DNA of 64,000 bases, taken from the NCBI GenBank assembly GCA_005518205.2, contig RFFC02000032.1, positions 1 to 64,000 of the forward strand, written 5' to 3'. Source of the stretch: Hormoscilla sp. GUM202 (GTDB lineage Bacteria; Cyanobacteriota; Cyanobacteriia; Cyanobacteriales; Desertifilaceae). The notes beneath the pieces are model-generated. The model was not told the origin of the DNA and searched no databases. It was given only the letters and a program-made list of their open reading frames with translations. This document shows, piece by piece, positions 36,865-45,545 of this stretch (its first letter is position 1; every line of letters begins with the position of its first letter). Both the position numbers and the translations under genes were made by a program.

Positions 36865-37313
36865 GTTTGGTTTCCGATTTTTCTGAGGTACGAAACCAAA
36901 CGTTCCTGTATAATCATTGAAACTTGATTATAGGAAATAGCAGGTGGCGGGCGATCGCATGTAGGATGTGGTGGGAGATCGCATGGTAGTAGAGAAACCG
37001 GGGGCGTTGCACATTTTTGGGATGATAGCAGCCAATTGTTGAAAATTGCACTTTGGCTAATTGCTAATTGAAAAGAGTAAATCCATCTATTCATGACAAA
37101 AAATGACTATCGAGATTAACCTTTGAGTATTAGCAATTAGCAACCCTTATCATCCCGGAGTTGTGCAACGCCAAACCGGGTTTATTTAAAAATCTCGGTA
37201 GGGATGGCAAGATTTTGAGCAGAAACCAGGTTTCTGGTATGGTGGCGATAGAGAGGCGATCGCCCGCCCGGCCCCATGCGATCGCCAATGCCCGTGTATG
37301 GGCAGTATGGATA
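36865..37313. other. Gene-free stretch
   Basis: I see no coding region. It contains isolated AGAAACC-type repeats (about 37180-37240) and HIP1 sites. Confidence 0.5.
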
Positions 37314-37875
37314 TCACTCTGGTTGTCCTAGCTTCTCCAGTAACCGCTTACGGTTATTGATTGCTATTTGGTAGTTATAATCAAATTCAAGGGCTTTGTT
37401 ATAGGATTTTAGCGCTTCATCGTATCGTTCAATTTCTCTAGCGCCCATCCTCTGTTATTCCAAGCTTCATGGTAGTCTGGCTTGATTTCTATCGCTTTTT
37501 CATATGATGCGAGCGCCTCACTGTACCGTTGCAATTTATATAGCGCATTGCCTCTGTTATACCAAGCCTCATGCTTGTCTGGCTTGATTTCTATCGCTTT
37601 GTCATAGGATGCGATCGCCTCACTGTACCGTTGCAATTTCCCTAGCGCATTGCCTCTGCCATTCCAAGCCTCATGCTTGTCTGGCTTGATTTCTATCGCT
37701 TTGTCATAGGATGCGATCGCCTCACTGTACCGTTGCAATTTCCCTAGCGCATTGCCTCTGCCATTCCAAGCCTCATGCTTGTCTGGCTTGATTTCTATCG
37801 CTTTGTCATAGGATGCGAGCGCCATTGAGGTAGGGCATTAGCGGCCTGGCGCGTAGCTAGGGTTGATGAATTCAT
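37314..37875 (-). pseudogene. TPR protein with near-identical repeats, frameshifted at both ends
   Basis: The central part (37825-37409) encodes four 34-residue TPR units (AIASYDKAIEIKPDKHEAWN then GRGNALGKLQRYSE) whose DNA repeats of 102 bp are almost identical. The likely original start, ATG 37875 (MNSSTLATRQAANAL), is joined to the repeats in another frame. At the other end, the frame shifts near 37430 and continues as ERYDEALKSYNKALEFDYNY to LGQPE and TGA at 37314. Frame loss at both ends suggests the gene is dead. Repeat slippage is the probable cause of unit duplication. Confidence 0.75.
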
Positions 37876-38083
37876 AGCGATTTTAATTTGTCCCGTGACA
37901 TTACTCTTATTATAGATTAGCAGGGTGCATTTGCTATTGTGCAAGAGCGTAGCTGCCAGGTAGCCCCCCTAGATCCCGTTCCCAGGGGTCGCCAGGTAAC
38001 GAGGAAATGTGCTAATCTGCTCGCAGCAAGCTTTTCCAGTTCCCTTACTATATCATATAATCACCTTTACCAGGTCTAGACCC

Positions 38084-38450
38084 GTGAAAACTACAGGCAT
38101 CCATCATCTGCTCTAACTATGAAAAATCCAAGCACTTCTATGTGGAAGTTCTCGGTTTCTCCATTATCCAAGAAACCTTCAGAAAAGAGCGCAACTCTTA
38201 CAAATTATATCTGCGCGTGGGCCATCGCGACCAAATTGAACTGTTTTCATTTCCCAACCCGCCCCACAGAGTGAATAACCCAGAAGCTTGTGGACTCAGA
38301 CATTTAGCTTTTGCCGTCGAGAACCTCAATGCCACAGTTGAGCAGTTAAAATCTCAGGGAGTGGCCGTAGAAGAAATCAGATTTGATGAAATTACAGGCA
38401 AGCGGTTTACTTTCTTTAAGGATCCAGATGACTTGCCTCTGGGAATATGA
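38084..38450 (+). pseudogene. VOC/glyoxalase-family protein, frameshifted
   Basis: GTG 38084 opens VKTTGIHH. A small deletion near 38105 shifts the frame, which continues as ICSNYEKSKHFYVEVLGFSI, QIELFSFPNPPHRVNNPEAC, GLRHLAFAVENLNATVEQL and RFTFFKDPDDLPLGI. These are the metal-binding (HH, E) and fold motifs of small vicinal-oxygen-chelate proteins like YaeR/GloA2. The normal C-terminal ELYE is also altered. A frameshifted start and end make function unlikely. Confidence 0.75.
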
Positions 38451-38485
38451 ACAATGAAGATCCTACCCCAAATCCAGGAGGCGGG

Positions 38486-38572
38486 GAAGCACTATAGTGC
38501 TTACTACAAACCTCCTAAGCACTTTAGTGCTTACTACAAACCTCCTAAGCACTTTAGTGCTTACTACAAACC
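38486..38572. repeat. 30-bp tandem repeat
   Basis: Units of CCTCCTAAGCACTTTAGTGC plus TTACTACAAA occur in tandem, the first with CACTATAGTGC. Each holds a GCACTTTAGTGC hairpin, the same family as at 4987, 10970 and 52976. Confidence 0.9.
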
Positions 38573-38693
38573 GTTTACATTTCTTAACAGAGCTTGATTT
38601 ATTTTCAATCTCTGTTTTGTCTATTAGGATACTGTTATTTCCAAATAGTCAGTAATACTCTGATAAGATGCAAGTTAGCACAGAGAGAGATTC

Positions 38694-39296
38694 ATGAGTA
38701 TTCATGCTGAACAACTGCACGATTCACAAGGAAAAGTAGCTGAATTGATGAGTGAGCCAACATTCTACTACTTTGCCTATGGTTCCTGTATGTGCCCAGT
38801 AGACTTAAAGCGCTCCTTCTCAGAAGATACCCATAGTTATGTAATTGGTCCAGGAAAAGTGTCAGGCTATCGACTGCGCTTTAGTCGCCGTTCCCTTCGT
38901 CGCCAATGTGGTGCCCTCGATATCGTACCAGACCCCACTTCCTATGTCGAAGGCGTGCTTTATCAGTTGCCTTGGTCGTGTCCAGAGACGCCCACCCCTA
39001 GGGTGGGCGCTCTCGGACACGAGCGACTCAGCGATCGCCTGGACGAAAGAGAGGAAATTCCCCGTAACGGCTATCGACGGGAAGCGATCTCGGTAGAATG
39101 TGGCGGGCAGATATATGAAGACGTGCGGACCTATGTCGTGGTGCAGAAACTGCCACAAGAACTGGCCCCCAACGACTGGTATTTCCATGTCGTGATGCGG
39201 GGTGCCGTTACCTGCGGACTCTCGGAGGAGTATTGCTGGAAATTGTTCCATCACATGCATCAACTGCAACAGCATCAGTGGGGAACGCAATACTGA
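38694..39296 (+). CDS. Gamma-glutamylcyclotransferase-like protein with an in-frame hairpin insert
   Basis: The product has 200 residues. FYYFAYGSCMCPVDLKRSF is the YGS substrate-binding loop of the GGCT/AIG2 fold, and later LDEREEIPRNGYRREAISVE carries the expected acidic residues. Between YQLPW and ERLSDRLDEREE lies SCPETPTPRVGALGH, encoded by the 47-bp hairpin at 38976-39022, inserted without a frameshift. The family cyclises gamma-glutamyl peptides; the substrate here is unknown. Start ATG 38694, with ATG 38748 (MSEPTFYYFAYGS) as an alternative. Confidence 0.75.
   Translation: MSIHAEQLHDSQGKVAELMSEPTFYYFAYGSCMCPVDLKRSFSEDTHSYVIGPGKVSGYRLRFSRRSLRRQCGALDIVPDPTSYVEGVLYQLPWSCPETPTPRVGALGHERLSDRLDEREEIPRNGYRREAISVECGGQIYEDVRTYVVVQKLPQELAPNDWYFHVVMRGAVTCGLSEEYCWKLFHHMHQLQQHQWGTQY
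38976..39022. repeat. Hairpin repeat inserted in a coding region
   Basis: TCGTGTCC-AGAGA-CGCCCACCC, centre CTAG, then GGGTGGGCG-CTCT-CGGACACGA. The arms are shared with 25871-26012 and 50707-50769. Confidence 0.85.
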
Positions 39297-39354
39297 CGAT
39301 CGGCATAGGACGCATATTGCCTGTCCCAATATCTCTCGGTTAATAACAATAACG

Positions 39355-39460
39355 TGTCATTGCGATTTTTCGCGCAGCGTGGGGGGGAGTCCAAACCGAC
39401 ATTGCGAGGGGGGATCGCCGCCAGGATCCCCCCTCGCAATGACAAATGTGCCCCTAAATC
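39355..39460. repeat. Nested GTCATTGC hairpin
   Basis: GTCATTGCGATTTTTCGC starts at about 39357. GACATTGCGAGGGGGGATC pairs with GATCCCCCCTCGCAATGAC to 39442. The first arm equals the hairpin at 35737. There is no gene here. Confidence 0.7.
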
Positions 39461-39476
39461 GCTAGTTGGGTTTCCT

Positions 39477-40664
39477 CTACTTAGATAGCAAAAACTCTGG
39501 AGATAGCAGATCTCTTGTTAGTTCCCTCTCCCCAGGCAAATATATAGCAACAGGAATATCAATTTCGGTCATATACTTGCACATCAAAGGACCAACATCC
39601 TGCCACTCCAACTGACCTAAACCACATCCCAGGGCCGGCAAAGCTAAAGATTGTATTCCTGACTTTTGGTAATTTTCGACTATCCACTGCAAACCCTTTT
39701 CTATTCCCTGCATATCCGCTTTATTTCGCCAATGCTTTTTCGTCGGAAATAGCAAAAACCAAGTATGATGATTATTACCGTTTTCTAAATAAACCCATTC
39801 TTCAGCTAGTTCGTAAAAGATCGAAGACTCCCGTTTGTAAAGATAGGGTTTGCCCATTTCCATAATACCTTGCTTGCATAAATCCTCATATCTAACATAA
39901 AGATATGGAAACCGATATTTTGCCGTCGAGGCCAGTCCTTTGCCCATAACACCCACGCAGTTAACACTCACCGTCAGAGTCTGCATCGTAGAAAAGAACA
40001 TATCTCCGCGAATCAGAGATATATTGCTAGTTAAAGAAATTCTCAAATCGGGCAAAAAGAACTTTTTCGGTTCCACCACAAGGGGGATTTTCTGGATAAC
40101 TTTATCCTCCGAATCACTAATAACTTTTTCTAAATTATGCTTCGCTTTATCATTAGCGACATAGATCGATTGGATATAGCTTGCTGGGACCAAGTCAGGC
40201 ACCAAACATTCAGCCATCATTTTCCTTTTCGATCCATCTTCCGCGTTCCACCATTCTTTATCAATTTCATCCCTAATCTTAGGTAAAATTTCTTGACATT
40301 CACCGATCCGAATTATTTGCGACTCATTATGGGCAGCATTTCCAGTGGTAATAAAAATATTCGACTTCTTCAAAATACTTTTTTTTACGCAAATAATTGC
40401 AATTTCATCTTTTCGATCCTTTAAATAATATAGCATGGCATTGCGAGGTTGGAAATAAAGATTGGCAAAATCCCATAAAGTTTTTTCACCCTCTACAATT
40501 TTGGTAGCACGACGATTTAAAATTTCAAGATTATATATTTTTTGATATGATAGATTTTCTTTCTCAACTAAAGCATGAGAAAAAATTCCCTTTTGCAAAA
40601 TTGAAATAACATTGCCAAAATGAGTTATGTAGTATAGCCCTTCGATGCCAACCTTACGCGCCAT
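39477..40664 (-). CDS. DarT-DarG-like fusion: ADP-ribosyltransferase toxin plus macrodomain antitoxin
   Basis: The product has 395 residues. Residues ~1-215 match DarT (DUF4433): YYITHFGNVISILQKGIFSH, LNRRATKIVEGEKTLWDFAN, LYFQPRNAMLYYL, IFITTGNAAHNES and MAECLVPDLVPASYIQSIYV (the conserved Glu). Residues ~218-395 match the DarG macrodomain: LIRGDMFFSTMQTLTVSVNC, VGVMGKGLASTAKYRFPYLY, LLFPTKKHWRNKADM and LALPALGCGLGQLEW. DarT ADP-ribosylates thymidine in DNA; DarG removes the mark and neutralises the toxin. These are normally two genes, here one intact chain. The C-terminal DarT-binding domain of DarG is not evident. It is probably a phage-defence or toxin-antitoxin unit. Confidence 0.85.
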   Translation of the reverse strand: MARKVGIEGLYYITHFGNVISILQKGIFSHALVEKENLSYQKIYNLEILNRRATKIVEGEKTLWDFANLYFQPRNAMLYYLKDRKDEIAIICVKKSILKKSNIFITTGNAAHNESQIIRIGECQEILPKIRDEIDKEWWNAEDGSKRKMMAECLVPDLVPASYIQSIYVANDKAKHNLEKVISDSEDKVIQKIPLVVEPKKFFLPDLRISLTSNISLIRGDMFFSTMQTLTVSVNCVGVMGKGLASTAKYRFPYLYVRYEDLCKQGIMEMGKPYLYKRESSIFYELAEEWVYLENGNNHHTWFLLFPTKKHWRNKADMQGIEKGLQWIVENYQKSGIQSLALPALGCGLGQLEWQDVGPLMCKYMTEIDIPVAIYLPGERELTRDLLSPEFLLSK

Positions 40665-40801
40665 CTCTTTTACCCGATCTCGCTAAAGTCCTGAAAATTG
40701 AAAATTGCGAATTGACATGAATAAAACATCAACAATTCTCAACTCTCAATTTTCATCGTTTCCTGGCTCCCGCCTGGGAACGAAATTCTCAATTCTCTAT
40801 C

Positions 40802-41098
40802 CTACTTCCCGCCATAGTAGAAAGCAATTTCCTTGTCTTTCAGGGGCGCAAAGTCAGCGTCCAGAAGCATTTGATTCAGTTCCCCTTGCCCGATGTGCTT
40901 CGCCCCCGTGACAATGCGCGATCGCATGGTATTGGAAACCCCATTGCGCTGCCTGCCCGCCTCCAAGGCCATCACTTTATGATACAGGTCCAGCTGTGCA
41001 GGGGGAATGGGGGAACTGTCCAGGTCCAGTCCTTGGGCGATCGCCTCATCGACTGCATCTGCGCCCTTGCTGCTTGGTGAATTTGTTTCCGGAGACAT
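40802..41098 (-). CDS. Small conserved cyanobacterial protein (possibly DUF4090)
   Basis: The protein has 98 residues. It reads ADAVDEAIAQGLDLDSSPIP, LYHKVMALEAGRQRNGVSNT, MRSRIVTGAKHIGQGELNQM and ends LKDKEIAFYYGGK. I recall this as a widespread small soluble cyanobacterial protein, perhaps DUF4090, with no assigned function. The start ATG 41098 and intact length look right. It stands alone, flanked by repeat-rich DNA. Confidence 0.6.
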   Translation of the reverse strand: MSPETNSPSSKGADAVDEAIAQGLDLDSSPIPPAQLDLYHKVMALEAGRQRNGVSNTMRSRIVTGAKHIGQGELNQMLLDADFAPLKDKEIAFYYGGK

Positions 41099-41222
41099 AT
41101 GAATATCCGTGCTTGTTTACCCTAGTATTATACTAAAGATCTGTCACAATCTAGCTCCTGCCAAGAGTCAGGCAGCAGTGGCGGCATTATACCATACCTA
41201 GACCTTCCCAGAGCCAAGCCCG

Positions 41223-41533
41223 ATCTAGCCCGCGCAGGCGGGCTTTGTTCATGTAGCCGGACCCTTCAGGGTGAGGGCGGCTGTACGGTGGGGAAAGTCG
41301 CACCGGGTTAGGGCGAAGTATTTGGGAATATAAATTATCGGTTTGTTGACGAGGTTATCGCCCAAATGCTTCGCCCCTACAGGTGGGTTATTCGGGTGTA
41401 TCTCACTTTTGCGATCTAGCCCGCGCAGGCGGGCTTTGTTCATGTAGCCGGACCCTTCAGGGTGAGGGCGGCGGGTGAGGGCGGCGGGTGAGGGCGGCGG
41501 GTGAGGGCGGCGAGGCAAATATGAGATGGACCC
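41223..41533. mobile_element. Family-3 MITE and an extra copy of its core
   Basis: The core AGCCCGCGCAGGCGGGCTTT / GTAGCCGGACCCT occurs at 41223-41284 alone and again inside a full element 41394-41533, which begins GGGTGTATCTCACTTTTG and ends CAAATATGAGATGGACCC. In the full element a 12-bp unit, GGGTGAGGGCGG, is repeated four times. No gene is present. Confidence 0.6.
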
Positions 41534-41617
41534 GGGTAATTGGGGTGCAAATTCATTTCCATCCCTTTCCCAGGATATACAATGATCCGAATGTAGGATT
41601 GATTTACTCACAGAACC

Positions 41618-43237
41618 ATGAAACTATTCTATAAAATACCCGCAGCGTTACTTGGTGTGGCGGCTACTTTGGCCCTGGTGCAGCCTCAAATCGCTGTGGG
41701 GTTATCCTCCGAGGAAGTTGGCAAAATTGCTCAAGAAATTACTGTGCGGATCGTCATCGAAACACCAGGAACATATACTATTATTACTCACGCGGGCCGT
41801 CGCTATCGGGTTAATGCCAATCAAGACATGTGTATGCCTGGGATAGACTTAGCTATGTTGCGTTTTACTAGCACCCAAAGTTACCGCGTGGCAAATTTAG
41901 GGGATTCATCGCAATTAGTTGTAGGTAGGAAAATCTATGTTTCAGGTTGGATCAGTACAATAGGTCCGTCGAACGAAAGAGAACGGGAATATCGGTTTCG
42001 GGATGGCAATATTGCCTCAACTGAGTCCAAAACTGGGGAAGGCTATAGTTTAGTCCATACAAGTATTATTATACCGGGAATGAGTGGCGGTCCGATACTG
42101 GATGAGCAAGGGGATGTAGTGGGGATTAATGGACTCGCCATACGAGTTCCATTGGTTGGGGCAACGGAATTTTTTGGCATTCCGATTAATATTTACAAGC
42201 CTATCTACCCCTCTCCCACCAACTACGTTCTAGCTAACACTCTCAAAGGTCATTCCTCCTCGGTTACGAGCGTCGCCATTAGTCCCGATGGGAAGTTGTT
42301 AGCCAGTGGCAGTTGGGACAAGACCATCAAGATTTGGAATCTGGGAAGCGGCAGGTTACTGCGTACCCTCACTGGTCATTCCAACTTGGTTATAAGCGTC
42401 GCCATTAGTCCCGATGGCCAGTTGTTAGCCAGTGGTAGTAATGACAAGACCATCAAGATTTGGAATCTGGGAAGCGGCAGGTTACTGCGTACCCTCACTG
42501 GTGATTCCGACTGGGTTTGGAGCGTCGCCATTAGTCCCGATGGGCAGTTGTTAGCCAGTGGCAGTAGGGACAAGACCATCAAGATTTGGAATCTGGGAAG
42601 CAGCAGGTTACTGCGTACCCTCACTGGTCATTCCTACTCGGTTACTAGCGTCGCCTTTAGTCCCGATGGGCAGTTGTTAGCCAGTGGCAGTAGGGACGAT
42701 ACCATCAAGATTTGGAATCTGGGAAGCGGCAGGTTACTGCGTACCCTCACTGGTCATTCCAGCTTTGTTAATAGCGTCGCCTTTAGTCCCGATGGGCAGT
42801 TGTTAGCCAGTGGCAGTGATGACGATACCATCAAGATTTGGAATCTAGGAAGCGGCAGGTTACTGCGTACCCTCACTGGTCATTCGGGCTCGGTTAGTAG
42901 CGTCGCAATTAGTCCCGATGGGCAGTTGTTAGCCAGTGGCAGTAGGGACGATACCATCAAGATTTGGAATCTGGGAAGCAGCAGGTTACTGCGTACCCTC
43001 ACTGGTCATTCCTACTCGGTTACTAGCGTCGCCTTTAGTCCCGATGGGCAGACAATTGTCAGTGGTGGTGGGTGTGATTGGTCAGGATGCAACGAGGACT
43101 AAGTACATGGACAAAATTAATTTCACACACTCTCTCGCGCTAGTCTCCATATCCGGAGCATGTCGCCCATGGCTATGTGCAATTATTTTTGTCTAACTAC
43201 TTATGATATCAGGATTTGGAGGGGGCAGGGGCGGTGA
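41618..43237 (+). CDS. Trypsin-like (degenerate) plus WD40-repeat protein, end cut by a MITE
   Basis: The current product has 494 residues (stop at 43100-43102, inside the MITE junction). A signal-peptide-like N-terminus (FYKIPAALLGVAATLALVQP) is followed by a serine-protease-like domain with GIDLAMLRF (Asp) and IPGMSGGPILDEQGDVVGIN (Ser), but the TAAHVV segment with the catalytic His is missing, so it is probably inactive. Seven WD40 repeats follow (GHSSSVTSVAISPDGKLLAS, KTIKIWNLGSGRLLRTL), nearly identical in DNA at a 126-bp period. Removing the MITE restores YDIRIWRGQGR and a stop at 43237. It is probably exported; function unknown. Confidence 0.82.
43102..43201 (+). mobile_element. 100-bp MITE, family 1, inside the WD40 gene
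   Basis: TA flanks lie at 43100-43101 and 43202-43203. The TAA formed at the left junction ends the WD40 protein eleven codons early. Confidence 0.93.
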
Positions 43238-43258
43238 GAGGGAAGGGGGCGGAGTTCG

Positions 43259-43545
43259 ATGGATTTTCTAACCCCGCAAGTCGGCCCAGAAACCGGGTTT
43301 CTTGAGCGTCAGTTCACGATCGGTTTGGGACCTTGGGCAGAAACCCAGTTTCTCTACCCCCGTGAGTCGGCCCAGAAACCGGGTTTCTCACAAGTCAGTT
43401 CATCAGTTGTTTCCCATCTCGGGCAGAAACCCGGTTTCTCTACCCCGCAAGTCGGACCAGAAACCGGGTTTCTTGAGCGTCAGTTCATCAGTTGTTTGCG
43501 ATCGCGGGCAGAAACCGGGTTTCTCTACCCCCATGAGTCTGCCCA
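43259..43545. repeat. Array of AGAAACCGGGTTTCT palindromes
   Basis: Three degenerate units of about 80-95 bp each hold CCAGAAACCGGGTTTCT and GGGCAGAAACCCGGTTTCTC, separated by GTCAGTTCATCAGTTG-like spacers and TACCCC-G-AAGTCGG links. Six palindromes occur in 290 bp. No protein is expected although frames stay open. Confidence 0.8.
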
Positions 43546-43594
43546 GAAGCGGATGGGATATGATACAATATCAGCAGTTTTACCCGGATGAATT

Positions 43595-43839
43595 ATGCAA
43601 TTATCTATTCCAGATACGGTAGTTCAAGCTATCCGACTCCCAGAACAACAGAACAAGAGCTTTTGAAAGAACTGGCGAGTGCCCTCTATGCCCAAGAACT
43701 ACTCTCCTTTGGCAAAGCGAGAGAACTGGCACAGATGGGACATTATGAATTTGGCCAGTTATTGGGAGAGCGAGGTATATTGAGACATTACGGTGCCCAA
43801 GAGCTTTCCGAAGATTTGACCTCTGCCCGTGGTGAGTAA
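43595..43839 (+). pseudogene. UPF0175 antitoxin-like protein, frameshifted
   Basis: ATG 43595 reads MQLSIPDTVVQAIRLPEQQ, then the frame is lost near 43650 and continues as EQELLKELASALYAQELLSF, GKARELAQMGHYEFGQLLGE and RGILRHYGAQELSEDLTSAR. Both halves are typical UPF0175, a small HTH protein paired with DUF3368 PIN-like toxins. A toxin stub follows and overlaps its end. Confidence 0.75.
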
Positions 43840-43870
43840 CACTTCTCCACTTTTGCTCTTCGTGAAATAG
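43829..43870 (+). pseudogene. DUF3368 PIN-like toxin, N-terminal stub
   Basis: GTG 43829 overlaps the UPF0175 stop and reads VVSNTSPLLLFVK then TAG. VSNTSPL is the first conserved strand of DUF3368 with its catalytic Asp region. The rest of the ~150-residue toxin is gone. Confidence 0.6.
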
Positions 43871-43874
43871 GATG

Positions 43875-44087
43875 CTAAACTGCTGAAACTACTTCCTGGT
43901 TCACAGGCAATAGACTTGACAAATTCACATTCTGGGAAGCATCCAGAATCTCAATGCCCACAATCTTATCGTCTTCCCCAATATCTAAGACAACTTCTTC
44001 CGAGAGTCGCTGGTTAGTCACCTGCTGCTGGCGCTCATCTAGGCGCAAGTAAAGTAAGTCTGACTTGGTGTTGTAGATAATCTGCAT
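43875..44087 (-). CDS. DUF2283 protein (antitoxin-like)
   Basis: From ATG 44087 it has 70 residues: MQIIYNTKSDLLYLRLDERQ then SEEVVLDIGEDDKIVGIEIL. This is the DUF2283 fold, usually the second gene of a pair with a DUF4258 RelE-like protein, exactly as here. The partner's stop lies one base upstream of the ATG, so they were translationally coupled. It appears intact, whereas the partner is broken. Confidence 0.8.
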   Translation of the reverse strand: MQIIYNTKSDLLYLRLDERQQQVTNQRLSEEVVLDIGEDDKIVGIEILDASQNVNLSSLLPVNQEVVSAV

Positions 44088-44088
44088 T

Positions 44089-44373
44089 TTACCACTTTCC
44101 ATAAAATACGTATACTGTCACAGTTATTATGACATTGTCCTCAATCACATAGAAAACCTCCACTCGCTTTTCCTCGTAGTATTTGCCGTTTCTGGTTTGG
44201 TTAAATTCATAGATTTTGCCCTTCCTCGATCGCGCTGCGCGCACGCTGCGCGCAATCGCCCACGCTTACCCAGGATAGAAAACCCTGTGAGGATCGTATC
44301 TGGTAATTTCCTCTTCAGTAGCACCGCGTTCTTCCGCCCGTTCCCGGGTATGGGGATCGATTTGAATTTCCAT
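44089..44373 (-). pseudogene. DUF4258 (RelE-like toxin), interrupted
   Basis: ATG 44373 reads MEIQIDPHTRERAEERGATE then EEITRYDPHRVFYPG and stops at TAA. After a GCGCGCAGCGTGCGCGCAGC-type repeat the body continues as GKIYEFNQTRNGKYYEEKRV and EVFYVIEDNVIITVTVYVFY, ending one base before the DUF2283 gene. The inserted repeat and stop split the protein. Confidence 0.72.
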
Positions 44374-44724
44374 TGATTTACCTTAATTGTAACATAGAGT
44401 CATTTTAACTACAATCGATCTCACAGCACTACATGATTCCCGATCGGGAAAGGTAGGGTAGTCTGTAGCGATGTGTCTCCTGGGACTCTATTCAACCATC
44501 TTAATAGATGCTCAAATATGGCGCGATCGCATTGGGCAAAAAGCAGTTCTCCGCATTAAAAGAGGTTCTCTGCTGTAATCTGATGATGCCTGGAATTGTC
44601 AATCCCAATGTAGTTTTACCCCGATGAGTTATGCAATTATCCATGCGGTATTCTGTATTTAAAGCTATCCGACTCCCAGAACAGCACCGAGAACGAGAAC
44701 TTACCAAAGAACTGGCGATCGCCC

Positions 44725-44825
44725 GGGTGCATCTCACTTTTGTAATGTAGCCCGCGCAGGCGGGCTTTGTTCCTGTAGCCGGGCCCTTTAGGGTTCGGGC
44801 GGCGAGGCAAATATGGGATGCACCC
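44725..44825 (+). mobile_element. Family-3 MITE (101 bp) with 9-bp target duplication
   Basis: It begins GGGTGCATCTCACTTTTG and ends CAAATATGGGATGCACCC. The duplication CGATCGCCC is at 44716-44724 and 44826-44834. Its interior is the AGCCCGCGCAGGCGGGCTTT core. The terminal sequence resembles the ISKra4-like elements here. Confidence 0.88.
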
Positions 44826-44846
44826 CGATCGCCCTCTGGTATAACC

Positions 44847-45467
44847 TAATCAGCCATGCCAATTATACAACCACTCCGCGCCCCCAACAGTAAGCCGAGA
44901 AAACCAGCAGCTTCCGTCCAAGTTATCACAGCCTTTCCATATAATACCTGACGGGGTACAGAAGAAAACCCCTCGGGCTGAAAGCTGACATTTGCTACTG
45001 ACTCTCCCACATAACTGCCACAATTAATTCTTCATCCCCCAGTTGTCGCGCAAACACGTAAACCAATCCCTCGGCAAACAAAACCTCGTACTTCCCCGTC
45101 CGCAAAGCCGGATATTTGTGCCGCAAAGCAATCAACTGGCGGTGATAGGCTAACACTTCCGTATCCCAGTCCGTTTCAGCAGGAAAACCTCGCCGCGAGT
45201 CCGGATCCTGGGCCCCAGGCAAACCCACTTCATCTCCATAAAAGATACTCGGCGCACCCGGAAAAGTAAACAGCAGTAAAGTAGCCAACTCCACAGTAGC
45301 TTTATCCCCTCGGGCAATAGTCAGTAACCGGGCCGTATCATGGCTATCTAGCAGATTTAACTGCGTTAATTGAATTTCCCAAGGATAAAGATCCAGCAAC
45401 TTTTGGATTTTCGCCTCATCCAGGGCCGGATAGGGTTCGTAGGATCGATCGCGGACCAGTTCCTTGA
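44847..45467 (-). pseudogene. Partial duplicate of the GH13 amylase 3' end
   Basis: It is about 95 percent identical by eye to 46261-46885, covering the region from DLYPWEIQLTQLNLLDSHDT to the C-terminus. A single-base loss near 45010 (VAVMWESQ instead of VAVNVGESAANVSF) breaks the frame. A further 22-bp amylase piece (GATCGCCCGCCGTCAATGC) lies at 45956-45977, beyond the SAP-domain gene. Confidence 0.85.
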
Positions 45468-45545
45468 GTCAGATATTTCCAAATTCTTGGGGATTACTGC
45501 AAATACTTGAGTAAAATAAGGTAGTAATCCCGGGGACTAGTAACT

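Noticed and set aside
36684-37094. 136-codon minus-strand frame
   Set aside because: No protein-like features, and it overlaps the recognisable ParD-like remnant on the plus strand.
43259-43622. Overlapping plus-strand frames of 106-110 codons in the palindrome array
   Set aside because: The translations are low-complexity repeats (GFLERQF, PRNRVS) produced by tandem hairpins; not a protein.
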